This document shows, in pieces, positions 7,647 through 15,924 of a DNA stretch of 25,752 nt. Source of the DNA: Lachnospiraceae bacterium UBA1755 (GTDB lineage Bacteria; Bacillota; Clostridia; Lachnospirales; Lachnospiraceae); contig DCHJ01000118.1 in assembly GCA_002314805.1 (NCBI GenBank), positions 1-25,752 of the forward strand, read 5' to 3'. Position 1 is the stretch's first letter, and each line of letters starts with the position of its first letter. The translations under genes were made by a program, and so were the position numbers. Under the pieces are notes generated by a model. The model was not told the origin of the DNA. It was given only the letters and a program-made list of their open reading frames with translations, and searched no databases.

Positions 7647-7832
7647 GCTGCGATATAAGCATGACAAATGCGGGCAGTACACGCTCATCCCAAGGCTTAA
7701 GGAGCAGATGATTAATGAGGCAGACTATGACAGTACTGTCAGGTGAAGCCTTGATTTTAATAAATTTGTGAAGAGTAGAATTGAATTGCCTGTCAGATAA
7801 GCATTTCCATAAATTGGGCTAAAGACAAAATA

Positions 7833-7885
7833 TTCATAGAAAAAGTACGATTATTCTATGAAAAGATATCAGGATGGGTTACAAT
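7833..7885 (+). promoter_or_regulatory. Operator-like inverted repeat and possible promoter of the corrinoid gene
   Basis: TTCATAGAA (7833-7841) and TTCTATGAA (7854-7862) form a perfect 9-bp inverted repeat with a 12-nt spacer, typical in size for a dimeric repressor or activator site. TACAAT (7880-7885) is a plausible -10 box. The repeat's right half falls where a -35 box would be, but no good -35 hexamer is visible, as in an activator-dependent promoter. The gene starts at 7971. Confidence 0.45.
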
Positions 7886-7905
7886 TACAGCATAAAAGCA
7901 CGAAG

Positions 7906-7942
7906 CGAGATGTGTGCCCGTGATTTGCGGGTGCGCATCTCG
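7906..7942 (+). repeat. Dispersed GCGGGTGCG hairpin element, copy B
   Basis: A 15-position stem (7906-7920 with 7928-7942) has no mismatch if G-U pairs are allowed (three), with loop TGATTTG. The right half, TGATTTGCGGGTGCGCAT, is almost identical to the reverse complement of the core of the 90-bp repeats at 18463-18815. It lies in the leader just upstream of the corrinoid-protein ribosome site. Confidence 0.6.
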
Positions 7943-7970
7943 GCATATCAGGAGATTTCGGGAGGATATC

Positions 7971-8597
7971 ATGGCAGTTTTAGAAGAAATAAGCACTCAG
8001 CTTCAGGCTGGCAAGGTTAAGGATGTTAAGGCACTCGTTCAGCAGGCTCTGGATGAAGGAATTCAGGCCAGGGATATTCTTGAAAAGGGACTTCTTGCGG
8101 GAATGGATGTTGTCGGTGAGAAGTTTAAGAATAACGAAGTATTCGTACCGGAGGTTCTTATCGCAGCCCGCTGTATGAACAAAGGCACAGAAATACTGAG
8201 ACCGTTCCTCGTTAAGGATGGAGTAGAAGGCAAGGGTACAGTTGTCATTGGAACAGTAAGCGGGGATCTGCATGACATCGGAAAGAATCTCGTGCGTATG
8301 ATGATGGAAGGCAAGGGTCTCAAGGTCATCGATCTGGGTGTTGACGTTACCCCGGCTGCGTTCATACAGGCTGCAAAAGAAAACGATGCAGACATCATCG
8401 GTCTCTCGGCCTTGCTTACAACTACAATGCCTGAGATGAAGAACGTGGTTGACGCCGTTAAGAAAGAGGGACTCAGATGCAAGGTCATGGTCGGAGGAGC
8501 TCCTGTTACCGCGGAATTCGCAAAAGAGATCGGAGCTGATTTCTACAGCGAGGATGCAACCAGTGCGGCAGAGGGAGCAGTTGCCATAATCGGCTGA
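7971..8597 (+). CDS. Corrinoid (B12-binding) methyl-carrier protein, MtaC/MttC/MtbC type
   Basis: A 208-residue protein with a helical cap domain (~1-85) and a Rossmann-like B12-binding domain (~88-208). GTVSGDLHDIGKNLV (94-108) holds the D-x-H-x-x-G motif, with His101 as the lower cobalt ligand. SALLTTTM (near 145-152) and GGAPVT match the SxL and GG motifs. Such proteins carry a methyl group on cobalamin between a substrate-specific methyltransferase (methanol, methylamines, glycine betaine, methoxy compounds) and a second methyltransferase to tetrahydrofolate. No methyltransferase partner or corrinoid-reactivating RamA-type protein is in the window, so the substrate is unknown. The start at 7971 has GGGAGGATATC upstream; the frame extends further upstream without support. 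A bidirectional terminator separates it from tadA. Confidence 0.93.
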   Translation: MAVLEEISTQLQAGKVKDVKALVQQALDEGIQARDILEKGLLAGMDVVGEKFKNNEVFVPEVLIAARCMNKGTEILRPFLVKDGVEGKGTVVIGTVSGDLHDIGKNLVRMMMEGKGLKVIDLGVDVTPAAFIQAAKENDADIIGLSALLTTTMPEMKNVVDAVKKEGLRCKVMVGGAPVTAEFAKEIGADFYSEDATSAAEGAVAIIG

Positions 8598-8778
8598 TAG
8601 AGGGCATGCTTTGAAAACGGTTTTTGACAGCGATCGATTCCGCATCTTATCAGGTTCGCATTGTGGCTGATCCGGCAGCAGCACAGGATTTTCAAGGGCT
8701 GATATGTTGACAGAAATATACAGGATCCTGCTTGACTGGTGCAATTTTGATAAGAATACGGCATAAGAACAGAAATAA

Positions 8779-8820
8779 AGAGGAAGCCCTACCTGACTCA
8801 TCGGCTTCCTCTGATTTTTT
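8779..8820. terminator. Bidirectional terminator between corrinoid gene and tadA
   Basis: AGAGGAAGCC (8779-8788) pairs with GGCTTCCTCT (8803-8812) around a 14-nt loop. GATTTTTTC follows on the plus strand and CTTTATTTC on the minus strand. The position between convergent genes suits termination of both. Confidence 0.88.
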
Positions 8821-8884
8821 CAATAGGAATTTTTTGTTTGTTTCGTTCAGTATTTAGCATTGCCCGTGACTTCGCGAATATGAG

Positions 8885-9391
8885 TTATTTTTCTCTCAGC
8901 TTCGCAAAGAATCTTTTCAGCAGCCCGCTGCATTGCTCTCCGAGGATACCAATCGTTACATCACACTGGTGATTGAGCTTTTCCTGATGCAGCAGATCAA
9001 CTACAGATCCTGCACAGCCTGCTTTGGGATTCATGCATCCGATGACGACCCGGGGCACACGGGCCTGCACAATAGCACCGGCACACATCGGGCAGGGCTC
9101 CAGAGTCACATACACGGTACAGTCCTCAAGCCTCCAGTCGCCAAGGGCTCTGCAGGCTTTTTTTATTGCTGTGATCTCGGCATGAGCGAGGGTCGAATGA
9201 TCGGTGACTCTGCGGTTGTATCCGCGCCCGATCACTTTTCCTTCATACACGATCACACAGCCTATGGGGACCTCATCAAGTGCCATTGCTTTTTGTGCCT
9301 GAGTGACAGCCTGTGCCATAAATCTCTTATCCAGTTTTTCCCGCTCTCCGAGCTCAGCTTCTGAAAGCATTGCTGTTCTAACCTTTGACAT
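8885..9391 (-). CDS. tadA: tRNA-specific adenosine deaminase TadA
   Basis: A 168-residue zinc-dependent deaminase that converts the wobble A34 of tRNA-Arg(ACG) to inosine. The cytidine-deaminase-type active site is complete: TLAHAEITAI has the HAE zinc ligand and proton shuttle, and LEPCPMCAGAI has the PCxxC pair. VPIGCVIV, NRRVTDHSTLAHAE and GCAGSVVDLLHQ match TadA along the whole length. The reading frame is open about 120 codons further upstream, but similarity starts near FMAQAVTQAQKAM. I placed the start at the ATG at 9389-9391. A second ATG at 9368-9370 has AAAGG 11 bases upstream and is about equally likely. In many Firmicutes the SRP RNA gene and dnaX neighbour tadA; neither is here. 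Confidence 0.93.
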   Translation of the reverse strand: MSKVRTAMLSEAELGEREKLDKRFMAQAVTQAQKAMALDEVPIGCVIVYEGKVIGRGYNRRVTDHSTLAHAEITAIKKACRALGDWRLEDCTVYVTLEPCPMCAGAIVQARVPRVVIGCMNPKAGCAGSVVDLLHQEKLNHQCDVTIGILGEQCSGLLKRFFAKLREK

Positions 9392-9603
9392 GCCACAAAT
9401 ATAACCCAAACAGATACTAAAATCAATCGGACTATCATTAAATCGAAGACCTGTGCGATCATTTACCATAAGGCTGCAGTAATGCTGACATGCGACCCCG
9501 CAATCCATGAGAGCATTCATGACCGGCCGGGACCTGCCCTGACGAAACCAGCCGGAAACCGGCACAGGAAACCAACACAGGATACCCGTACAATCAGTAA
9601 TTA

Positions 9604-9612
9604 TGTTATAAT
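9604..9612 (+). promoter_or_regulatory. Extended -10 promoter for the ABC-2 exporter operon
   Basis: TGTTATAAT matches the extended -10 consensus TGnTATAAT exactly. There is no clear -35 hexamer, which extended -10 promoters tolerate. The predicted transcript would have a leader of about 135 bases before the ATPase start at 9757 and would include copy C of the dispersed motif. The preceding spacer (9392-9600) also has a small GCCGGAAACCGGC hairpin at 9551-9563. Confidence 0.5.
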
Positions 9613-9716
9613 ATCTGCGTATTAATAAGCAGACAAGGCAGCGCACGGTCAGAGGTGCGTTTGTTAGTGTATTGATGCATTCCGCTGAGCATTGCTTTTT
9701 AGCATACAGGTGATGA

Positions 9717-9733
9717 TGAATTGCGGGTGCGCA
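9717..9733 (+). repeat. Dispersed GCGGGTGCGCA motif, copy C (half-site)
   Basis: TGAATTGCGGGTGCGCA matches the right half of copies A and B, but I find no complementary left arm upstream. It ends 23 bases before the ATPase start codon. Confidence 0.5.
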
Positions 9734-9756
9734 CAGCAGATAATAAAGAGGTGCCA

Positions 9757-10410
9757 ATGTTAAGAGCAGAAAATCTCAGCTTCCGATATAAAGGGAGCCG
9801 GAACAATGTAATTGAAGGACTCAGTTTTGAAGTAAAGCCCGGAGAAGCGATGGTTTTTGTCGGACCCAACGGAACAGGCAAATCCACGGTGCTGTCGATG
9901 CTGGCCGGAGTCACAAAGCCAAGGGAAGGCAGGATAGAAATGCCGCCACGCTTCGGCTATGTGCCTCAGGGTATCGGACTTTTTGAGGATATGACGGTAC
10001 TGGATAATCTCAGGTATTTTTATCGTCTGACAGGGACACCGGTACCGCAGCGGCTTCCGCTCGGACTTGACCCGCACAGAAACAAAAGGATAAGCCAGCT
10101 CTCGGGAGGACTTGCCAAAAGAGTGAGTATAGCGTGTGCACTTGCGGGAAATCCGGATCTGGTCATCTTTGATGAACCATGCACCGGACTGGACATAATC
10201 TCCAGACAGCGGCTTCAGCGCATCGTGCTGCAGCTCAAGGCACATGGCAAGAGCGTTATCTATGCCTGCCACGAATCATCTGAGTTTGAACCGTTTTACG
10301 ACAGCCTTATTTTCATGGGACGCCGTCCCTACCGCAAATTCACCCGCAGCGAAATGGGTGACCTGAGCAGGACCTACCTTGAACTTTTCAACAATGAAGA
10401 ATTCGGCTGA
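9757..10410 (+). CDS. ABC-2 exporter ATP-binding protein
   Basis: A compact 217-residue ABC ATPase. Walker A is GPNGTGKST (~34-42), the Q-loop is in YVPQGIGLF, the signature is LSGGLAKR, Walker B is LVIFDEPCTGLD and the H-loop His is in ACHESSEFE. Sequence type and the two downstream membrane subunits point to an ABC-2 type exporter (CcmA/NatA-like). The start at 9757 has AAAGAGGTG upstream; the frame extends 12 codons further without a better ribosome site. It is separated from the first membrane subunit by a 308-base repeat-rich spacer, which is unusual for such operons. The substrate is unknown; drug, lipid or peptide export are all possible. Confidence 0.93.
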   Translation: MLRAENLSFRYKGSRNNVIEGLSFEVKPGEAMVFVGPNGTGKSTVLSMLAGVTKPREGRIEMPPRFGYVPQGIGLFEDMTVLDNLRYFYRLTGTPVPQRLPLGLDPHRNKRISQLSGGLAKRVSIACALAGNPDLVIFDEPCTGLDIISRQRLQRIVLQLKAHGKSVIYACHESSEFEPFYDSLIFMGRRPYRKFTRSEMGDLSRTYLELFNNEEFG

Positions 10411-10437
10411 TGCGGATCGGGCGGTGTGGATCGCGGC

Positions 10438-10600
10438 TGACACAGACTTAGCAGTATGGATCTCGTCTGATCCAGCTTTTGCGGCGGGGACTAAGACTGA
10501 CACAGACTTAGCAGTCGGAAGCTTGTCTTATGCGGTTTCGGCATCTGCCCCCGGACTGCTGCGGATTCTGAAATTGGACTTTGGACTGCTGCGGATTCTG
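10438..10600 (+). repeat. Tandem duplications in the ATPase-permease spacer
   Basis: CTGACACAGACTTAGCAGT occurs twice with a period of exactly 60 bases (starting at 10437 and 10497). GGACTGCTGCGGATTCTG occurs twice with a period of 30 (10553 and 10583). The region is open in one frame and would encode ~10-residue imperfect repeats, but has no ribosome site or recognisable domain, so I treat it as non-coding. It fills most of the spacer 10411-10718. Confidence 0.7.
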
Positions 10601-10718
10601 TAGTGAAGGTTTTACAGTTATTATTCACACAACAGAGACTATGGACGGTACAGTTTTTTGCGGACTGTCATATACCGTACATCGGACCATTGTCTCCTAC
10701 ATCAAAAAGGATAATCAC

Positions 10719-12014
10719 ATGATATCATCTATGTTAAAACGAGATATGCGTCTCTTCCTGCGGGGGCTTGGACCCGCGCTCATCCTGACGTGTATACTTG
10801 CGATCTGCTGCATCATTGCAGGCATTGCCGCATCCAAGGGAGCACAGAGGCGCACAGAACCTGTAAAGGTCGCTCTTGTGGATGAGGAGGATTCACTGCT
10901 TTCAAGGGTTGGGATCAACATGGTCACTGACCAGAGCTATATGTCATCACTGATGGAGATCACTCAGGTCGATACTGCTGATGACGCCGCTGAGGGGATC
11001 AGTGACGGTACATATGCAGCAGCCATCATACTTCCTGACGGATACATGGAAGACATAATGCATGGAGTAAACTGTACCGGCAGGATATATATATCTGATG
11101 CGCTTGAAGCCGACGGTGAACTGGTTGCGGCGATCGCTGACTTTGGTGCCCGCCTTCTTACAGCAGGTCAGCTCGGAGTATTTGCAGGAGAAAGGGTAAT
11201 AGCGCAGCAGGGAATATCTGAAGCTGTGCACAGCAGATTCCTTGAGGATACCAATGCACGTCTCATCACCTTTGCACTTGATGCATACGATACGGTATTC
11301 AGCTTTGAGGTACTCCCCTACGGAGACACAGGGATCAGTATGACGGCATATTACGGGGCATGCTGGCTGGTACTGCTTTTATTCGTGACCGGGCTTTTCT
11401 TTCCCCAGCTCTATACGGCCGACGGAAAGGGGTCCATCTATTCGCGGCTTAAGACTTACGGCATGTCATCCTTTGACTACTGCGCAGGCAAGATCATTTA
11501 TCCCACGCTTTTCAGAATAGTGCTCTGCACAGTGGCCTGTCTTGCAGTCAACAGCATAGGAAGCATTGCCGGCAGCGGTCTGCTGGGTAAGAGCGGTATA
11601 GCGCAGAGCCTGGGCTCTATGCATGCGGGCTTTAGTACCTGGCTCATCCTTGTATTTATCTCGCTGTTTATTTCAATAGTTACAACAGGGGTCGCGCTGG
11701 CGCTCTGCAAGAAAGGCGGATGGGCAGTGACGATACTTGCAATGAGTGCGGTATGCCTCTTTATGGCGGGCGGACTTGTGCCGCGTACAATGCTTCCGGA
11801 GATACTTCCGAAGCTGGTCGTATATACTCCCTTCGGGGCAGCCCTTTCACTGACGGTCTCAGCAATGGGCGGAGCATTGAGCGGATTTGCGCAGACCGGT
11901 ACAGCGGTATTGCAGGCAATTATCGTAATGTGCGCATATGCAGTGCTGATCACGATATGGGCCGTATCAGAGCTTCATGTGCTGCCGCAGAGCAATGAGG
12001 AGGTACGCCTATGA
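10719..12014 (+). CDS. ABC-2 type exporter membrane subunit 1
   Basis: A 431-residue membrane protein with ABC-2 permease topology: one N-terminal helix (~16-38), a large outward soluble domain (~39-205), then about five helices, including ~210-233 and ~300-420. The extracytoplasmic part begins with VKVALVDEEDS, a pattern common in YhgE/ABC2_membrane_3-type proteins. AAAAAGG at 10704-10710 supports the start at 10719; the frame is open upstream to 10581 without a ribosome site. The ORF overlaps the next gene by 4 bases (ATGA), which indicates translational coupling. It presumably forms the exporter channel together with the next protein. Confidence 0.85.
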   Translation: MISSMLKRDMRLFLRGLGPALILTCILAICCIIAGIAASKGAQRRTEPVKVALVDEEDSLLSRVGINMVTDQSYMSSLMEITQVDTADDAAEGISDGTYAAAIILPDGYMEDIMHGVNCTGRIYISDALEADGELVAAIADFGARLLTAGQLGVFAGERVIAQQGISEAVHSRFLEDTNARLITFALDAYDTVFSFEVLPYGDTGISMTAYYGACWLVLLLFVTGLFFPQLYTADGKGSIYSRLKTYGMSSFDYCAGKIIYPTLFRIVLCTVACLAVNSIGSIAGSGLLGKSGIAQSLGSMHAGFSTWLILVFISLFISIVTTGVALALCKKGGWAVTILAMSAVCLFMAGGLVPRTMLPEILPKLVVYTPFGAALSLTVSAMGGALSGFAQTGTAVLQAIIVMCAYAVLITIWAVSELHVLPQSNEEVRL

Positions 12015-13012
12015 ATCTTGGCTTTACCATCAAAAGAGTTTTTAAGGATGCGTCCTTCATTGCCATGCTGGCAGCGATAATAGTGATATCCTTCCTGGCA
12101 TATAAAGCAGGAGAAAATATCAAGACACCGCCCTATGGGTTCACCTGTCTGGCATCAGGTCCTGATGCACAGCGTATCTGTGATGAATTTGAGGCAGCAG
12201 GCTTTGTGTCCTGCGAATCAGAAGATAAGCTTAAGGAAGAAATCGCAGCTGCGCATCTTGACTGCGGCATCATCGTTAACGAAAAGATCGACCGGCTTAT
12301 GGATGTGGCACATTCAGAGGAGAATATTGATGATATAGATATGGAAGGCTCTCTGACGATCGTGACAAGCCCTGAGACACTGCTGCCGGAGCTCTGCCGT
12401 GTGCAGGCTGTAAGTGTGCTGACGGCGGTCTATGCGCCCTATGTGACCTATGATGCACTCAGGGATGTGGTGGATTATGATACTGTCAAGTCTGCATATG
12501 ACGGTATGCTTGACGAAGGGGCATTGTTCGGCTTCAGGATAGAAAGTGCAGCCGGCACATTTGTGATCAATGAAGCGCGCAGCCGCAATCTTTTTAAGGG
12601 AGCACTGGCTATTCTGGTATTTATAGCTGCGTGGCTGGGCTGCTGCAGACCGGCGTACAGGCATGCAAGAGATATTGAAAAGCGGATGAGCTTTGGACGT
12701 GCCGTGCCGCGTGTGATGCTGCCGGAGATCCTTGTCAGAGGAGTGATGATCCTTGCAGCCACAGTACTCACATGCATTGCTGCAGGTCAGAGCGATCTGA
12801 TCACAGTATCCATGGCATATACCGGTATCACTGTGGCGTCAGGCATACTTGCTGTGATTGTCCTGCCTGATGCATGGCTGCTGGTTGTGACAGTTTTTGT
12901 AATGATACTTTCGTTGGGTCTTTGCCCGATGTTCACAGATCTGGCCGACCTGATACCGGCACTGGCCACGATCCGCAGATTCCTGATCCCGTACCTGATG
13001 TGGCTTCTGTGA
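12011..13012 (+). CDS. ABC-2 type exporter membrane subunit 2 (divergent)
   Basis: A 333-residue membrane protein with the same plan as its upstream neighbour but shorter: a helix at ~14-32, a soluble loop ~35-190, then helices from ~193 to the end. Similarity to ABC-2 permeases is by layout and context, not by a crisp motif. The start overlaps the stop of subunit 1 by 4 bases, and GAGGAGG lies just upstream. The last segment (LIPYLMWLL) runs directly to the stop. No terminator follows; the next 413 bases hold repeats and no supported gene. Confidence 0.8.
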   Translation: MNLGFTIKRVFKDASFIAMLAAIIVISFLAYKAGENIKTPPYGFTCLASGPDAQRICDEFEAAGFVSCESEDKLKEEIAAAHLDCGIIVNEKIDRLMDVAHSEENIDDIDMEGSLTIVTSPETLLPELCRVQAVSVLTAVYAPYVTYDALRDVVDYDTVKSAYDGMLDEGALFGFRIESAAGTFVINEARSRNLFKGALAILVFIAAWLGCCRPAYRHARDIEKRMSFGRAVPRVMLPEILVRGVMILAATVLTCIAAGQSDLITVSMAYTGITVASGILAVIVLPDAWLLVVTVFVMILSLGLCPMFTDLADLIPALATIRRFLIPYLMWLL

Positions 13013-13058
13013 TCACAGATAAGGAGACAGCCACATAAGGGAAGAACCCCCGGGCTTC

Positions 13059-13140
13059 GGCCGTATGCGGGACAGATTGGCCCTGCAGCGATGCAAGAAA
13101 AAGGTGGATCGGATTATTTGGCTGTATGCAGGACAGCCCT
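13059..13140 (+). repeat. Degenerate 61-bp direct repeat
   Basis: GGCCGTATGCGGGACAG..CCCTGCAG (from 13059) recurs as GGCTGTATGCAGGACAGCCCTGCAG (from 13120). It is an old-looking local duplication in the spacer between the exporter operon and the zinc-ribbon gene (13013-13425). Confidence 0.5.
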
Positions 13141-13304
13141 GCAGTATACCGTGCGCAGAACAGACCGGCTGCCCGTGATCAATGACCTCAGATATACCAG
13201 GCAGATTGCTGTTGCTCAGCAGGCAGCCTGATGATAACCGGGATCACATAAGTATCCGGCGGCTGATGATATAAGGGCAGACCGACGGATCGGAAAAACT
13301 GAAT

Positions 13305-13376
13305 ACAAGACATAGAAAAAGACATAGTATAAGATATAGCAAAAGGCATAGTAAAAGGCATAGTAAAAGACATAGT
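13305..13376 (+). repeat. 12-bp tandem repeat, six units
   Basis: The pentamer CATAG (once TATAG) recurs at 13311, 13323, 13335, 13347, 13359 and 13371 with an exact 12-base period. The unit is roughly AAAAGRCATAGT. The array ends about 50 bases before the start codon at 13426, in the likely leader or promoter of the zinc-ribbon gene. Slippage here could change copy number. Confidence 0.85.
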
Positions 13377-13425
13377 ACCGGAAGTCAGTATCCGGTACCC
13401 GAAAGATACCGATGAGGAGGCTCTC

Positions 13426-15873
13426 ATGAATAAATGTCCATATTGTGGATTTGAACTTAAAGAAGGCGACGTGTTCTGCCTGAACTGCGGCGCCGCTATC
13501 GACGAAGATTTCAAGACGGTCTACGAGCCGCCGAAAAAGAAAAAACATACCGTACTCTGGATCATTCTTGCAGCAGTTGCAGCAGTCCTCGCAGGTACTG
13601 CGGTTTATGCGCTGAACCGTCCTGAGGTGATCCTTGCCCGCGCAGCAGGCAAAACAATGGAGGAACTGAAGAACGATGAGGGACTCTCATTTATCACAGA
13701 GACTCTGGAACACGGCAGCGTAGAAGTAAATATGGAACTTGGGGATCTCATATCCGGATTCTCTCTGCCGCTGCTTGATGAGATCGATGCAAGGGCAGGG
13801 ATCAAAGTGTATAACAATGCAGAAAAAAGCGAGAAGCTTATCAGCATCACAGGCTCGCTTGGGGGCAGCAGTGCCCTTGGTTTAGATATCTGGGCCGGGC
13901 CGGAACACATTATACTCAAGAGTCCTGCATTAATAGGCCGGGATGCTTACGGGATTGCGCTTAATGAGCGGGAATCAAGAGAAGAAGCCGAAGCTCTGAT
14001 CAAGGAGTACACCGGAATTGACGCCGAAGCCTATGATGAGTATATTACGGCGGTACAGTCGTATCAGAAAAACAAAGGACAGATAAGCAGTAAGCTTTTC
14101 AAAAAGCTGTACATGGAGGTCTTCAGGATCGGTGATGTCAGCACGGAAAAGACAAAGTATGATTTCGGAAACGGAGACGAAAAGACAAAGATCATCACAG
14201 TCAGCTTTGACCGTGACCGGACAGTCAGTCTGATTAACGAACTCTATTCCTATGCAGAGAAAGACGAAGACCTGGCAGAATTTGCAGCACAGATAGACAG
14301 GAGATGGCTGAATGATCTCGAGGATTCGCTGAATGAAGGATTCCTCATGAGTCTCACATTTTACATTGATGCAGATAATCGTCTTGCACGTGTAGAGACA
14401 AGAACAGACGGTGTAAGCACAGATACCTCTGCAATAGCAGGAGTCCCTGCTTTGCCGGACGGCGAGGGAAAAGAAGAAAACATAACAGTTGTATCTGCAG
14501 TACAGTTTTATGACGGGGATCTGTTTGCAGCATTATGTGTCGGAGATGTAAGTGCTGGTTTAAGCTATGTGACAGGACGCAACAGCAGTAAGGATTATTC
14601 TGCGCGGCTTGAATGCAGGCTTTCTGCTGACAGTGCACAGGCAGACAGCAGATCGGCTGATTCCGAGGATGAAAGCATCGGTGCAATTCATCAGACTGCA
14701 GCTGGAGATATGGATTTCAGATACGAGTGTGATTTCTCATGGAAGAAGGATACAGGCAGCTGGGAGCTTTTTGCAGGTAACGATTTCAAGGTCACAGGCA
14801 CGCTTCGTTATGATCCGGATATGCGCAGGGCTGAGGCAGTAGTATCAAATATTCACTCAGAAGATTTTACATTTGAGCCCAATGCAAATATAATAGTGAT
14901 AGCGGATGATGCGATGCCTGAAGCACCTGATTTCAGGACCGTTTCATCTCAGAGCGATGTCGATGATTTTACCGCGGCAGTAACCGGAAATGTGCAGTCT
15001 CTGATCAGTGAATTTATGGCAGATTACATGTCAGGAGGTCTGGCAGGCGGAATATCGGATGTATCAGAAGAACCTGCAGCTATTCCGGCTGTTCCGGATG
15101 AAAATGCGGATGAGCAGGAAGAGCCGGATGAGCAGGAAGAGGCGTACCCGGCAGCTCTGGAGGAAAGTGCAGAAGCTGCATGGGAAAGTACCGGAGCAGA
15201 AAACGATGCCGCAGCTGTCCTGGATAATTCAGAGGCGGCGGCAAACGAAGTGGAGGCTTCAAAGAACCCGGGTACAGCTAAGTATGCCGCAGCTGCTTCG
15301 GAAGACAATTCAGGCACAGTACAGAAGGATGTACCGGTGTCAAAGCTGACTGTAACAGCTATGGGTACGGCAGCGGAAACAGAGGAAGAGTCAGCAAAGG
15401 ATAAGAGTGCGGCATCTGAGGATAAGAAAACCGGCATGACATCTAAAACCACAGATCAAAAGGATAAAACCGAAAATGGTTCGAAGAAGGATACCGGTTC
15501 AAATAAGGATTCTGCTTCAAATAAGGATACCGGTTCAGGGAAAAGCTCCGGGAAAGCAGGGAAGCCTGACAGACCGGTGAGCGGGACATATTACTATGAT
15601 GACGGCAAGAAGTTTTCCTTTGATTTTTCAACCGGCAAATATACGGAGCACGTTACAGTAAAAGCAACACTCTATACTGACGGAACATATAAACTGACTT
15701 ATTCAAATGGATTGATTTCTTATGATGACACAGGTACCTATAACAGGGACTCAGCGGATAATATGACCTTTGCCAGCAGTACAGGCATAAATGCAACAGG
15801 CAAATATTACGAGGATTATATCGAAGTAACTATCCCGGGATATATCACGGAAAAGCTTAAAAAGATCAGCTGA
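13426..15873 (+). CDS. Zinc-ribbon single-pass membrane protein with large extracytoplasmic region
   Basis: An 815-residue protein. It begins with a cytoplasmic zinc ribbon (Cys4, Cys7, Cys18, Cys21). A KKKKH stop-transfer patch and one helix (~42-62) follow. About 470 residues of alpha/beta character without a motif I know come next. A long Glu/Ala/Ser/Asp-rich stretch (~545-670) includes the duplicated DEQEEPDEQEE. A Lys/Thr/Ser/Gly-rich linker with NKD-S/T-GS repeats (~670-720) leads to a C-terminal domain rich in Tyr, Thr and Gly (SGTYYYDDGKKFSFDF onward). The acidic-then-basic disordered linker suggests a cell-wall spanning tether. GAGGAGGCTCTC precedes the start. The RsbW-like gene follows 51 bases later, so the two may be co-transcribed and this protein could be an envelope sensor. 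Function is not known. Confidence 0.88.
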   Translation: MNKCPYCGFELKEGDVFCLNCGAAIDEDFKTVYEPPKKKKHTVLWIILAAVAAVLAGTAVYALNRPEVILARAAGKTMEELKNDEGLSFITETLEHGSVEVNMELGDLISGFSLPLLDEIDARAGIKVYNNAEKSEKLISITGSLGGSSALGLDIWAGPEHIILKSPALIGRDAYGIALNERESREEAEALIKEYTGIDAEAYDEYITAVQSYQKNKGQISSKLFKKLYMEVFRIGDVSTEKTKYDFGNGDEKTKIITVSFDRDRTVSLINELYSYAEKDEDLAEFAAQIDRRWLNDLEDSLNEGFLMSLTFYIDADNRLARVETRTDGVSTDTSAIAGVPALPDGEGKEENITVVSAVQFYDGDLFAALCVGDVSAGLSYVTGRNSSKDYSARLECRLSADSAQADSRSADSEDESIGAIHQTAAGDMDFRYECDFSWKKDTGSWELFAGNDFKVTGTLRYDPDMRRAEAVVSNIHSEDFTFEPNANIIVIADDAMPEAPDFRTVSSQSDVDDFTAAVTGNVQSLISEFMADYMSGGLAGGISDVSEEPAAIPAVPDENADEQEEPDEQEEAYPAALEESAEAAWESTGAENDAAAVLDNSEAAANEVEASKNPGTAKYAAAASEDNSGTVQKDVPVSKLTVTAMGTAAETEEESAKDKSAASEDKKTGMTSKTTDQKDKTENGSKKDTGSNKDSASNKDTGSGKSSGKAGKPDRPVSGTYYYDDGKKFSFDFSTGKYTEHVTVKATLYTDGTYKLTYSNGLISYDDTGTYNRDSADNMTFASSTGINATGKYYEDYIEVTIPGYITEKLKKIS

Positions 15874-15924
15874 TCCCGAACCAACATTCTGCGAGAAAGG
15901 TTCAGGTACTTATTAGGAGGGGGC

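Noticed and set aside
7651..7744. Short frame ending QMINEADYDSTVR*, with AAGGAG before an internal ATG
   Set aside because: It would encode only 12 residues from that ATG and resembles nothing I can name. A gene remnant is possible but unsupported.
7495..7970. Cobalamin riboswitch ahead of the corrinoid gene
   Set aside because: I could not find a B12-box-like sequence or the expected long folded leader; the spacer contains unrelated hairpins.
9392..9756. SRP RNA (ffs) next to tadA, as in many Firmicutes
   Set aside because: The conserved SRP RNA core (GGTCAGG...GGAAGCAGC type) is not present in the tadA flanks.
10379..10603. 74-codon open frame overlapping the end of the exporter ATPase
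   Set aside because: It is made of local DNA repeats, overlaps a certain gene in another frame and has no convincing start site.
13216..13548. Minus-strand open frame with FYYAFYYAF-type repeats
   Set aside because: It is the antisense reading of the 12-bp array and of the zinc-ribbon gene start, with no independent support.
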